DNA of 64,000 nt from Gyrodactylus bullatarudis (Eukaryota; Platyhelminthes; Monogenea; Gyrodactylidea; Gyrodactylidae). The notes beneath the pieces were generated by a model. The model had not been told where the DNA came from. It did not search any database and worked only from the letters and a program-made list of their open reading frames with translations. Positions 32,068 through 44,600 of this stretch are shown here, one piece after another; position 1 is the stretch's first letter, and the number at the start of each line of letters is the position of its first letter. Location: assembly GCA_012064415.1 (NCBI GenBank), contig SSNU01000071.1, positions 1 to 64,000 on the forward strand, in the 5' to 3' direction. A program made the translations under genes and the position numbers.

Positions 32068-35000
32068 GTGAGTTCCTCTCAACTATTAATTAAACTCAAT
32101 CTTGTAAGATACCTGTTCTTTCCAATTTTGAGTACCATTTAATAAATCTAAATTAGAAAAATACTCAGAAAGATAATCTCCCATTTGAATTATCTGACAA
32201 GTAACGTGAAATTCGAAAAAAAAATTTAAATTCTATGAAAAATTGTAATATGATTCGGTAATGTCATAAAATGAAGTATCAAATAGACTGTATAAGCAAA
32301 TCATTTGAGAAAAAATCTTCTTTTGGGAAAGAAAATGATTTTCTTACATTCCAAAGGAATCTGTATTTGGAAGATGCAAGTAAATTCGCCTGATTGATTT
32401 TTCAATGGTCATTCATTATTTCGAGCAAAAATCGATACTAGCTCCTTAAAATCTTCTTGGTTTTGAATAAATAATTTTATTTGATCAAACCTTGATAACA
32501 CTGGGTCTCACTGTCAAATCTTTCTATCATCGAGATATTTTAGAAAGAACAAAAAGGTTATTAAATTCCATCTATCAATGAATAGTCAGAATACGATAAA
32601 CTTATCCTCATTTTAATAATATAAAATTTTATAGCTTACCAACCAGATCTTTGATTAGTTCAACTGAAAAAGAAACTCAGCCGGATTACAAATCAAAAAA
32701 TCAACCTTTTAGTTGAACGGTTAATTTCTTGAAATGAAAAATTTCTCATATTAGTAGCATTTTAAATAATGAAACCCAATCAAAACTTTATTCACGAATT
32801 TTTGATCTAAGGCACAAACTCATAAAGTTTGTTTAGAATTGAAGTTCATCTGTAAATTTTCAAACATTAACACGAGAACTATGCTTGTCACCAAGGCTTA
32901 ATTTTTTTGTTTTATATTTATTCCAAAATCTATGTCCATTATTATTCTTTGGAAAACAGAAGAGATAAACGTTCAGGAGATTGTTTATAGTTGAAAGGTT
33001 CTTGTTTTGAATGATATCGAGTTTGTATTTTAAGATTAAATTAAAATAAGATTCTAATTATTTGTCTCTTAATAAAAAAGTATCGTTTGAGTAGTAATTA
33101 GTATGTTGGGTGATTCAAAATATCAGATTTAAAACTGTATTTCTAAAATTTTTGAAATATCAATTCCAAGTAAAGTAAGGAATTGAAAAAATTGTTTTAA
33201 ACTAGTTAGCCATTCAGAAAATTTCCCACAGCAGCTTTATAATAGTGGCCCTCTCATTTAGTTAGGGAAAATTGATATTTTTTGGGTGTCTTTTTTTCAA
33301 GACAAAAACAAAAGGGCCATGTTAATACAGAAGAAAAGACAAAGTCATTTAAATAAAGGAATAAAATGAATCATGTTGAAGGTGTTATGCAAGAGGCAGA
33401 ATTTATTGCACGTTTTCTTCATGCAATCTATTTTTGGGTTAAAAGAAAAAAATTCAATAATACAGAATATGTCACAGAAATTAGTCAATGATGGACGTAC
33501 TATTAAAATATCTTACTTTCTAAGGATAAATTTAACGATAGTTAATGATTCCGAATCAGATATAAAATAGGAAATTTTTATGATTCGATTTTTTACGGGA
33601 AAATAATTGAAAAGACGATAACCATTAGAGAAAATCGGAATTATTAAACAAATTTTATTCAGAAAGTCTGATTCTTGTGTTGAAATTAGTGTTTTGACTC
33701 CATTTAAAACTTGTGTGTTGTTTCGTTTTCTCGATAAATTTGAGTCAGATAAATTTTACTCTTTTTCTAATACCTATGACTTCTATTGTTTTTTGCTTTT
33801 CTCTTAATAACAAAGTTTTTTTTCGTAATTTGATAACTAATTCGATTGGAGTAAAATTTAAATTTAGTAAATTCTGAAATAGGCATTACATATCTGTTTT
33901 GATTGGTTGAAAAAAGAGGCATAATTTTCATGTGCGAAAAATAAGAAGACTAAATGAATGCAAATTGCTTTTTAAACTTCATCAAAAATATCCTTGTAGG
34001 TTTCAAAGCCCATAGCTCATAGTAAGTAAAAATTAATCTTCCATTTTAGTGATCATCGAAAACCTCATTTCGATCACACATCCAATATCTAAATTATTAA
34101 CAATACATATTTTAATTGGCTTTGTTCGGTTGCTTGAGACCGAGGTCAATTTAAATCAGCTGATATGACGAACTTGGTTAAATATAAGCTATTTCAGGTG
34201 CCTGACAATTCGTTGAGTGGACTCGGCAGTTAATATGACGAAAATTTGGTCATTTAGCCCATGAATCAAAGAATCTCCTCAAATAGCTTAAATGTAAATC
34301 TAGTTGACATGAAGATGGGAATTTACTATTTCTAGAAAAACTCAATATTTTTCTTCTGAAAGTCAGGAAAAATATTATTCTTCGAATTTCACTATGAAAT
34401 GAGCCAAAAAGTTGCGGAAATTTTAAAAAGTTCAATCAGATAGAAAAATTAGGCCACATTTTGAGTTTCGAAAATGCACTTAATTTCCAATTTTCCTCGA
34501 TTTCGAGAATTTGAATGAATATGCTGATATTTGGGAGCAACATTGGATGAAGATTTCGAATTTAGCCGTAAAGATTGAGAGAAACTCACTGTTTTCTAGA
34601 AAAAAATTAGCTTCTAAATTTAGAATAATTTTATTTCGTGATAATTGAAAAATTTAAATAATTCGATTTGGCACAATAATGAATAATTTCGTTGAATTTG
34701 AAATCTTCATCGAATGTTGATCCCTAAAATCAGCATATATCTCATTCAAATCTTCGAAATCGATGAAAATTTCTGGTTCGAAAGTTGATAAATTGGAAAT
34801 TTGGTGCATTTTCGAAATTTATTTTATTGGCCTATTTTATCGTGAAATTTGAAGAATAATATTTTTCCTGACTTGCGGGAGAAAATGTTGATTTTTTGTA
34901 AATTCTCATCTTCATGTCTACTAGCTTTAGTTTTTTTAACTCACAATAAATCTATCGATCATCAGAATTGTATAAAAAATCATGAAAATATCTGATTAGG

Positions 35001-37032
35001 AATCAGAGGTTGTAAAAACTATCATTAATAGTCAAATAGAGTACTTGAAAGAATTTAAATAAATTGATTAACGAAAAGTGAAAGTTTGGAGACAAGGGGG
35101 AAAAGTTTTAATGTATCTTTTAATTGAATTTTTATTCAAATGTCCTCCCTTCGGTTAAAAAGAGGAATTATCTAACACTGTTAGATGACTGTTACTTGTT
35201 TCCCTTTGGTTTTAATATGATCATTATTAACATCATCTTCTTCTCTTAAACTTTTTCCCCTTGGTATATCAGTAAACGAAGAAGAAATTATTTTATTTCT
35301 TTCAAATTTTCATTTGGAACAAAATCATCATCATTCTTGCCCAATTTCTCCTTAATTGCTATCATCTAAAATTTATTTCTCAAACAATACAGTTACAATG
35401 AAATAAATGAATTCAAAGTCATATCTTGTTTTTGGTACAGTCATTCCAGGAAATTTACTACAATTTAAATGAATTTTTGAGAAAAACATATGCCATTTAT
35501 AAATATTTTATTTAGAACTAATCTAAAGCTATTCTCGATGAAATTGGGAATTCGTTATTTTTACAAAAATCTCATTTTTTCATCAAGGTATCGACATTTT
35601 TGAATGATTTTCTGGTAACTGAATCAAAATTCACACTTTTACTGATTATAGAAAAAAATTAAAAAAAAATTTTTTTTTGGAAAATTTTAGAGACATTTTA
35701 AAATTCGAGATGGCGCAAATTTTTCATTTTTTAAACTTTGAGTTGAAAATTCTTGTTGATTTCAAGGTCTGAGAGAAATCAAACGATTTATTTTAGGATC
35801 ATCATTAGACAAAGAAAATATTTATTCTTATTCATTTTTTTGATAAAACACTCCATTCTTCCTATTTTTCGATCATTTTTACTGCTTGGAAATTGATAAA
35901 CTAGGGTGATCCAAGATCTCATTTCAAAATGACGGGTTTTTTCAAAAAAATGAATAAGAGTAAATATTTTCTTTGTTTAATGAGGATCCTGAAAAGTCCT
36001 TCTGTATCCATGGTGTAATTATTTTTGTCTCTTTAGTGGACTGGATCCTACTCCACATTTCAAGAACCCAGCCATTAGAAATTTTTTTTCTTACTTTTTC
36101 CCTCAATTGAGGCTTTCTTTTTCATGGCTACTCTTTTCGCAAACTGTTTGAAAATAGACTTTACTCAAAATCAAGTTCTATTTATAGGATTTAAAAAATC
36201 AGGATTGTCAAAGAAGTCCTAAATTTTAGATTTTATATTAAATTTATCAATTTGATTTGAAGTATCAATGATCAGTTCTATAAAAGTGACTAGGAAGAAA
36301 TATATCAAGTTATTATTAATAACAGATATGACGAATTATTTTTGATTCTGTGCCAAGATTCAGTGCATCAAGAATTTTAGTTTGAGATTACAATTAGAAA
36401 CTCTGATGAAATTGTTGAAAAGTAAATTATCAAAAATTAGTGTCAATTCCGATTTTCTATATATTATCCTATAAATTTTAATTCTATGACTTTAAATTAA
36501 AGTCTTCGGCTGTTTAAATATTGTTGTTAAACATGTTTGGAATGGTCTTATACAGCTCCAATCAGATTCTAAAATTGAAAAATCTAAAGTGTATTACACA
36601 AGTTGAAATAATCATTTTGAAAATAAAAAACGAATGGCAGTTAACAACAACAAAAATTTATTTTTCTCATAAATTCAGATTGTTTTGAAAAGTACAATTG
36701 GATTGGAGATCGTGTTAAGAACTATGAAGGTAAATCTCATCATGAAATAAAATCACAATCTGCCCCTTACCCCTCAATGCACCATCATCTTTGTGCAATA
36801 AAACTTGCTTTCCATGTTTAGAATGCACAAAAAAGATAACTTTTGAAATGTTGATTTATTCAATTAAAATGTACGTGTATTATTTGAATCAAGAATTTGA
36901 AAATTTTTAGCTTCTGAAAAGTGTGTTACCAATCAACACCTCTGGATTCCAGAGTCTGGAAACTGTACTTTGGACCTCATATCTGGGAATAATATTGATT
37001 TTGATAATTTTGTACTTATTTGCGATTATTAG
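32019..37032 (+). CDS. Small putative secreted peptide with four cysteines (three exons)
   Basis: Three short exons (32019-32067, 36679-36729, 36911-37032) join with canonical GT-AG sites and matching phase 1 to give a complete 73-residue frame. Residues 1-16 are a hydrophobic signal peptide (start MSLSWFIILWIL). The mature part of about 55 residues holds C18, C38, C52 and C71, several aromatic residues and an acidic C-terminal end (ICDY then TAG). Four cysteines could make two disulfides. I do not recognise the family. The layout (signal exon, long intron, tiny second exon, terminal exon) is common for small secreted invertebrate proteins. An ATTAAA at 37090-37095 may serve polyadenylation. 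Because exons 1 and 2 are short, transcript evidence would be needed for certainty. Confidence 0.6.
34295..34930. mobile_element. Fold-back MITE family A, full copy
   Basis: The left end AAATCTAGTTGACATGAAGA and right end TCTTCATGTCTACTAGCTTT are near-perfect inverses. Internal CTCAATATTTTTCTTCTGAA and its counterpart near 34880 extend the stem. Confidence 0.8.
35525..36000. repeat. Inverted-repeat element, family B, second copy
   Basis: Nearly the same sequence as 14262-14750 in the same orientation, including the central TAAATATTTTCTTTG stem. It carries a local A/T-run expansion near 35650. Confidence 0.75.
36679..36729 (+). CDS. Exon 2 of secreted peptide gene
   Basis: A 51-nt exon after AAATTCAG, encoding YCFEKYNWIGDRVKNYE, ending before GTAAAT. 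It contributes C18. It keeps the reading frame with both neighbours. Confidence 0.55.
36911..37032 (+). CDS. Exon 3 of secreted peptide gene
   Basis: After the acceptor TTTTTAG it encodes ASEKC, HLWIPESGNC and a C-terminal FVLICDY with TAG at 37030. It contributes C38, C52 and C71 and one N-glycosylation sequon (NCT). Confidence 0.6.
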
Positions 37033-37448
37033 GTCGTATTTATTATCTTTGAAATTTAATTTATTCTAGCGTTTAGAGAGTTGGAAAGCATTAAACTCAG
37101 AAGAAAATTTTCAGTCATACGATAATTCAGTAATTCGATATAACACATTAGCTAGAGTATTCAACAGTTGAATTTCAACCTTGAGTGGAATCTTACAGTA
37201 AAAATATTTCTATTGAAACATCTTATTTTTAGTGAAACACAGTGAATTTTCACATTTTCACAAAAAATCACTTTTTTCCTATCTAAATGTATAGAAATCA
37301 TTTGCTGCATTCTGATTGGTCGAGATTAATAATACTTAATTAGAGGGTAAATGATCGTGTTTCAATAAAAATAAGATGTTTCAATAGAAATATTTTTACT
37401 GTAATTCAAGTATTATAAAATCATCAATTTAAATTTTGATTAGGAGGT

Positions 37449-37914
37449 AAAGCTAGTTGAAATGAAGATGAGAGTTTACTATTTTAACGAAAAATGCTGG
37501 TATTTGTGATCAGAATTAGAAAAAGAATTCGAATTTGAATTATTATGGGATTCAAACGAATTGAATTTTTTTATTATCACAAAGAAATTATCCCAATTTT
37601 AAGAGTTTAACTTTTTATTGGCGTCGGCAAGCTTCTCTCAGCCCCTTTGGTAAAATTCGAATTCATCGTCTAATGATGATCCGAGATATCAGCATCGAAT
37701 TGCCTTAAATCTTCAAAATTAATAAAAAATTTCAGCTTGAACTTTGAAAATGTAGAATTTTGGCGTATTTTCGAAATTCATAAAAAGCTTTTACTTGTGC
37801 CAGGTTAAATTTTTTCATTCAAACAGTGAATTTGAATTCCAAAGACTTTCTGGAGAGAAATATTCAGTTTCTTGTGAAAATAGTAAATTCTCATCTTCAT
37901 GTTAACAAGATTTA
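37449..37914. mobile_element. Fold-back MITE family A, internally shortened copy
   Basis: The left end AGCTAGTTGAAATGAAGATG and right end TCTTCATGTTAACAAGATTT are inverse. The copy is about 466 bp and has lost part of the left stem. Confidence 0.7.
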
Positions 37915-37934
37915 GTAATAGTGATTGATACACA

Positions 37935-38379
37935 CTAGGCTAGGGTGAAATTTTTCTCCTAACAACTCACGAGAGGACTTACTTTTCTCATAAATTTTAG
38001 TACTCAGATCATGTTTTGCATAATTTTAAAGCATGAAAATCATACTCCATTATGCCATTGCCCATTAATCCCACAATATCCCACGGACATGATAAAATAA
38101 CGAAATTAACCATGAAGCCCCTCTTGATGATGCGATTGATATTTTTGAAGATAAAAATTAAGAAACTCATTGAATGGCCAAGATATTCTGGATTTTAGTG
38201 ATGGTGTAGTAAAAATTCATTGAAAATTGAGCGGCGATTTAAAAATTTTTGGATTTTTAAAACCGAATGACATATTGGAGAATCATTTTCGACACATTCT
38301 TCAATACAAAATAATGCTTAGAATTTATAGTTCTATCAGAAAAGTTCTAATATGAGGTTAAAAATTTTCCCCTAGCCTA
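37935..38379 (-). mobile_element. MITE family C, long copy
   Basis: The left end CTAGGCTAGGGTGAAATTTT and right end AAAATTTTCCCCTAGCCTA are near inverses. The sequence ATACACACTA occurs at both borders and probably marks the target-site duplication. In reverse complement it matches 19945-20267, plus about 120 bp absent from that copy. It lies 20 bp after a family A element. Confidence 0.8.
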
Positions 38380-39190
38380 ATACACACTAAGGTATATTAA
38401 AACTTCAATTTTGACCCGTTTTGGTCCAAATTTTCTAAATATAAATTCGTTCAGCAAAATGATTCAAAATAATCTGTTACGAATATTGATTGTAATCATT
38501 ATTATCGAGGCGATTCACTTTATTGTCCCAGTTATTATTTTTTCGTTTGCTCATAGATAACAAAGAGTCAAGGTCACATAGAAGAAAAACTCTCGATTCA
38601 CCTGGATAGTTTCCATGCCCAATTTATCTACAATTCTTTTTATATTCTTCTCGGAGATCAAGGAGTAAGGCATTGCGTATTCCGATTTACTTTTTCTTTT
38701 ACTCCATTTCAAAATGATCCCTTCATCAATGGTATATTTCCTATTCTCTCTGGTAATCTAGATTTTTAATTGAATTAACCTTGCAGTTCCTTTAGTCATA
38801 ACAACTGCAATAATCAAAGATTTCATTCTTCCACCTAGAGAGGAAATTTCTGGCTCTTATTTCTTGCCTCAGTATTTTTTCTGTACTACTTTTATTACAT
38901 GACGAATGTGTAAATAGAGGATGACTAGGTAATACTAAGAAATTCTCATTCGTTCTAGCAATTTTTCCCTTTTACAACTCAATTCAAATTCTACAATTTT
39001 TGTAAAGGAAATCAACACTTGTGGTCTGTTCAAAATGAAGTCCATTTACGTGAATTTATTGACTATAATAATTATTATTTCAAACAGAAAACAATTCATA
39101 GGATTTCTAAATGAATAATATTGTAATATACGTTTATTGATCCGAAAGCCACCAAAAATGGTTCGAGCTGAAATCTGATTTCACAAGAAT

Positions 39191-39670
39191 AAAATTAATT
39201 TGCATGAAGATGAGAATTCGCTATTTTTACAAAACTCAGAGTTATTTTCTCCGGATAGCCAGGAACAGAATTATTTTTTGAATGCCATGATGAATGAAAG
39301 ATAATTTTTAAAATAATTCAATCTGGTAAAAGTTATTTCTCAATTTTTAAGTTCAAAATATTTATCCTTTTCAAAGGTTTGGAGCAATTAAATGCCGATA
39401 TTTGTAATCAACATCAGACAAATGATTCGAATTTGGCCAAAGAGTTTTTAAATCAAAATATTTCCCACAATAATGACGAATTTCTAGGAGCCTTTACAGA
39501 CGAATCGTAAGAGTTATTAAATTCGAATTATTCGTCTAATTATGATCCAGAATTACTGTTTTGATTCGCTTTGAATCTTCGAAATCGATAAATAATTTGA
39601 GCTCAAACGTATCATCAAAATATTCCCAGTGTTGTAAAAATGGTAAATTTTCATATTTAAATCAAATCAG
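39191..39670. repeat. Degenerate fold-back family A copy
   Basis: It begins AATTTGCATGAAGATGAGAA and ends in TAAATTTTCATATTTAAATC, with internal family motifs (ATTAAATGCCGATATTTG, AACATCAGACAAATGATTCG). Confidence 0.6.
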
Positions 39671-41300
39671 TGGAAATCTCTTGATAGAAATGCTTCCAAG
39701 GTATTTTCAATTTCCACGCTCAATTATGCTAACTGCTTTTCATATAAAAATGAATAAATTTTGATCAAGAAAGAAATGAACCCATTAAAAATAAATGTGT
39801 TACATAAAAGGCCTGGAATACTATTCATAACCTCATCAAGGAATGTTTTCTGACTTCTAGAATAGAATATTTGTTTTTTGTCTTAACAAGATACTTGCTC
39901 GTATGTAAAATGTTTGGTTCATTAGTTGAATTGCAAGATACAGAATAATTGCCAATAAACATCCAATGAATCAGAAAATATAATGATTTCCAACTTTCCT
40001 TGTTGTATTTTCATACCAAACTGGTGCTGTTAATACAGAAATTCCTCAGCGTTTAGATGAATAGAGGAACATTCCCAGGAGATATTAAAAAATAACTCAT
40101 TTTGTGTTTACAGAGCGAGTATATTGGGCTAAAGATTTCTTCCTCGTTCACTTCATTATAGAGAATGAGTTAATTTTTTCCGAAACTCTCTTCCTTCATT
40201 ATGTCACAATTTAATTTCAAACTAAACTTTTGCATTATTGAAAATATCAAGTATTTTTTTATTCGTTAGATTAAACACTTGTAAAGTACATTATTCAGTT
40301 ATTACTAATGACTCATTAGTTATATTCTTGAGTTATTTCTAGCACATGTCATTTCTTATAAGCCATGGAATTTTTAGTAAGAGGGCTCAAATACACAATT
40401 TTATGGTGATCACGAATCTAGCATCAAATCAAATCAGAAGTCACACAGTTGGAGAAAAATTGAGAAATCAAATCTAAAATTATAGGAGTCTAATAGGTTG
40501 TTGCCCTAAATCAAGCCGAGGAAAAAACTTTGTGTATTTTTCGCGTCGAAATCTAAATGACTTGGAATAATTAATAACTATTTAATCTAATATTGAAACC
40601 CGCGATCCAGAAAATAACTTGGTAAGGACGCCTAATTTTCGTATACATTTTCGCTCATAATATTCACCGAATTTAATTGCAGCTTCTATCATTGAATCGT
40701 AAGTTTTTACCCAAGATTAATATATTCTCAAACGATAACATGAATTAGTTTGTCAAATAAAACTACTGATGTTTATTCTCCTCAAGGTATTCAGAGAAGA
40801 AAGTATAAATCATAAGTAAATACGTATAATTATCCCTTCATATTTGAGCATTTTTTCCCCTATGAAATTGTTCTTCTTCGAATAATAATGATATCTTTTT
40901 CTCTTGATTTCATCAATCAAATCTTCTTTTGATGTAGTTATCCTTGATAAGATTTTTTTGATGCATCGTTTTATTTTGTTCTAATATTATTATTCCAGTA
41001 AAAACATGAAAATAAACTTATTTAATATTGAGTATCTACTTTAAAGTAAAAACAATGATATAATAATAAGTTAAATCAGGGCCTGATTCTATTGGTTGAT
41101 AGAAACTCACGAATCAAATTCCTTGTGATAATTTAACCCAATCATATTCAATTTTCCAAATATTTCTCATGCTTTCTGATTTAATATAAGGAACAGCCTC
41201 TTGTTGCTAATCAATGACATGTCTATTGGAATTAATCAATGGGCAACTTTTTATTAAGCTCATCTTGGCATAAAATACTATTTGGGAAATTTACAAAATC

Positions 41301-41631
41301 ATGTGCCAGCATTCATATTCATATCTTATTATTTTATGTAATATATTAATATTACTGCCCAAATGTCTTTCAATGAATAATTTATACAATGATGATCAGA
41401 GATTAGAGTTGCCAAAGTTTTATTTAGAAGATTTACAAAATTCTTTAACAGATCAGGCAGGAATTAACAATCAACAGTCGGAAAAGTGTCGAGATGATGA
41501 AACGACTCAATGTCTGTCCTATCCCCCCATGGACCAATATTCTGTTTACCTGGGAGATAAAGTTGAAATGAACTGTACAGTCAGAAATTTACATGGAAAA
41601 GTACAATGGCGTGCTCGGACTATTCTCTTGG
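41301..41631 (+). CDS. Exon 1 of nephrin-type gene: signal peptide, start of Ig1
   Basis: The ATG at 41301 precedes a hydrophobic stretch (YLIILCNILILLPKCLS). An acidic linker of about 45 residues and the Ig1 B/C strands (KVEMNC and VQWRAR) follow. Donor GTAAGT, phase 1. Intron 1 is 5.06 kb. Confidence 0.85.
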
Positions 41632-44600
41632 GTAAGTATTTTTCTCTCTTAACCTTTAATGTCCTAGTAATTTTTTCAAGATACAAAAATAGCTTAAATT
41701 CAGTGATTATCAAAAATTATTTTTCGAAAATTTAGTCAGATTTAAAAAAATATTTGGAACGTGTTTTTGAAAAATTATTTGCTGAAGCCTTAGAAATAAA
41801 TACAATAACATTTTATCGAAAACTTTAGCTGTCCTACAGTTGTACTTCGGGTTTGACGTATGTGCAATCGCCTGATTGATATCTCTCATAACTTAATTAA
41901 GCTTTCATAAAGAATTCAGATTCGGAATTTGTGTAATTATTTTGGTAAGGTACTTAAATACTTAAATTTGTATGAGAAAAAATAATAATTTGGGACATGA
42001 AGGGAAAGAATCTTATTTCTCTAACATAAAACTCAAATTAAAACAGTCTAGAAGACGAAAATTATCTGGCTTTGAAACATTCATCAGACGAGAAGACAGG
42101 CACAGTGAAAACTAATATCAAAAGTAGTTCTGAGTATAACGAATGGAAAAACATTTTAATGGATCAAATAATTCTTCTTTTGTATTGGAAATGGGAAAAA
42201 TTTGAACTAGTACTAGGATCAAAAATGTGTTATTTACCCTAACCATTTATCTCGTTACTCGAAAGATCTTATTGTGATCAAAGAAATTCAAGATTCTTCA
42301 ATTATAAATGATACTGATTTTTTTAAATTCCCTTGTAATTGAAATCCTCCTGAAAACTCAAGAGTGTTATGTCAACATAATAAATTTCGGTGTAATTTTC
42401 TCTTTTTGATTCATTACTCGTATTGATGAGGAGTAAGAATAGATTTTTCTATTCTGATTTGTATTCATAAGGAAGATTAGAAAACAAGCGAATAATGAGT
42501 GATAAACGTTCTATTTCGCTGGGTCTCTTCAGACTTAACCCCGGGCTCAAGTTTTATACTCTTACAAGGCAACATTTTCTGCTCTTCCATTGGTTAAATA
42601 AATCCCTCAAATTGGGACGGGGGGGACACTGGCAATATTACCGTTCTAAATAGATTTTTCATTTATAACTTGTTCAGTTGCATTTTCCCTGAGTAAAAAT
42701 GTAGTTTTATTTGAATTATATTCATTTTTCTCCAAATTAACTCTTTGTTAAGTTAACAATTTCGTTCAAAGTCGGAAATTCCCAGTTATTACGCAGGTCC
42801 AAACAGTATCACATAATCTATTTTAAAATTCATGCTAAACAAATATCAAAAATACCCAAAAGTCACATAGAAATATCTGAATTGGATGAAATAACCAATA
42901 TCAGTAAAATTGTTTTTCATCTACTTGTTAGTAGATGGGAAGTTCAATAGAAAATCGATTTTTCTTAGATGTGATCAAAAGAATCCTTATTATTGAATAG
43001 AATTCCATTAGAATATCATTTTTGTACATCATTCAAATTCTCCTGAAGAGCCCATTCAGATTCTGATCCAGTCACGGAATCAATAATTTGCAATGGCCTC
43101 TTACTTTGGAGCAAGTTCATTTATTACTTTTTTTCATGACAACCTGTTGATAAAACACAGGTTGTACTCTAGATAAAAGAAGCTATTAAATTTGAAGTAA
43201 ACCTGTCCCTTAAATTACAAGTAAAGTAACATTACAATACTTGGATAACCTACGTAGATACCTACTATAGTCCAAGGGAAAAAAGTTGTTCATATCCAAT
43301 TAACAATTGGAATGCTATTCGAATTTGTTCCCCAGAGAAAAAACTATCACAAGTACCACTTTTATTATTCCAGATTGCCCTACCCTCTCTTCACACACAT
43401 TCCTCCCTGATTAATGGACAAGTTTTGTTCTTTTCAACTCATTGATTCATATTTAAATTTCTCAATGAAATGTGTGAAACAGAAGAAAAAGGTAGCATAA
43501 TAGTCTTTTCATCATTCATCCAAGGCAAGATGTAGAATAATAAAACTTTATCTTTCTCTAAAAGATTCATAAAATCATGAAAGTTTAGAAGTGACTAATT
43601 CAACTCTTATGATCAAGGAGATTTCACAGTCTTTCTTTATTGATAGGAATATTTCTAAATCAAATTATTGTAGAATGAGCCTGTCTTTTACTGTAGATGA
43701 GGCTTAAACCTTTTAATTTTAATATTCTCAAATTAAAAGAAAAGCTATTAAACTTGGCAGTTTAAAGTAAGGGGGCAGGAAGTGTAATTGAAATCCACAA
43801 ATCTCTCCATCTTGTGTAATCGTTTGCAACAAGACTTGTGATTTATCTTCTCCTATTTCTTTCTAATGTGTAATTTTATAATCCCACACAGTAAAAACCA
43901 ATAAATCAAAGCATTTAACAATAATTAATAATCATAAAAACTTTAGTACCTAAAGGATAGAGATACTTGTACAAGACTCTATCCACACAGAATCCATCTA
44001 TCTCGCTTTAAGCTAAATGGAATTGTGTGAACTATATTCTTAGTAATAGTAGAATTATACATTTATAGAGTTTGGCCTTTCTTCATCGTTTTTCCGTCTT
44101 GCTAATACATAAAAATGTAGTTTGGGCATATATTGATTTTCTGAACGATAAAATTAATCACCAGAGTCATCATCAACTTCATTAACTGTATCTGTTGGGT
44201 TATGAATCATAACTTGTGATTATCCGAGAAAATATTTGACACATTTCATTGTTGCTTTTTTTGATCCCAAGTGAAAATAACTAATATTTATTAACTATAC
44301 TAATCGATAAAATAGTTGAATAAGTCAAATAGTTCATTGAGAATGAAGACTTTTTTAATCCTTTACAATTTCATTAATGATATATTCATTGAAAAATTTA
44401 AAATAAATCAAATTACACCTTGGGAAGTACGTATTTAAAAAGTTCCTACAAAAAATTTTGGAAATTCAAAATATTTATATTCGAAAAAATAACTATATCA
44501 AACTCTGATCTGAGAAATGGCTGTAAAATAAGCAAGAATTTGGTAGGGATTTTTAGGATCAATCATTGGAAAATTTTGATAAATTACTTTTTATTCAAAA

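Larger units (their letters stand above)
32068..36678 (+). other. Intron 1 of secreted peptide gene (4.6 kb)
   Basis: It holds a fold-back family A copy (34295-34930) and a family B copy (35525-36000). Between 32100 and 34250 I see only AT-rich sequence, including a 41-codon open frame at 33366-33491 that I do not accept as a gene. Confidence 0.5.
37033..41300. other. Intergenic, repeats before the nephrin-type gene
   Basis: It contains a family A copy (37449-37914) next to a family C copy (37935-38379) and a degenerate family A copy (39191-39670). From 39700 to 41300 nothing coding is visible. The promoter of the gene at 41301 should lie here, but no clear TATA box can be assigned. Confidence 0.6.

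Noticed and set aside
33366..33491. 41-codon frame starting MNHVEGVMQEAEF in the intron of the secreted peptide gene
   Set aside because: It reads somewhat like a coding exon but has no signal peptide, no splice sites that fit and no recognised domain. A frame of this length can arise by chance.
40615..40701. Possible 5' untranslated exons of the nephrin-type gene, including a 16-nt microexon between AATTGCAG and GTAAGT at 40685-40700
   Set aside because: Splice-like words occur by chance in this composition, and noncoding exons cannot be supported without transcripts.
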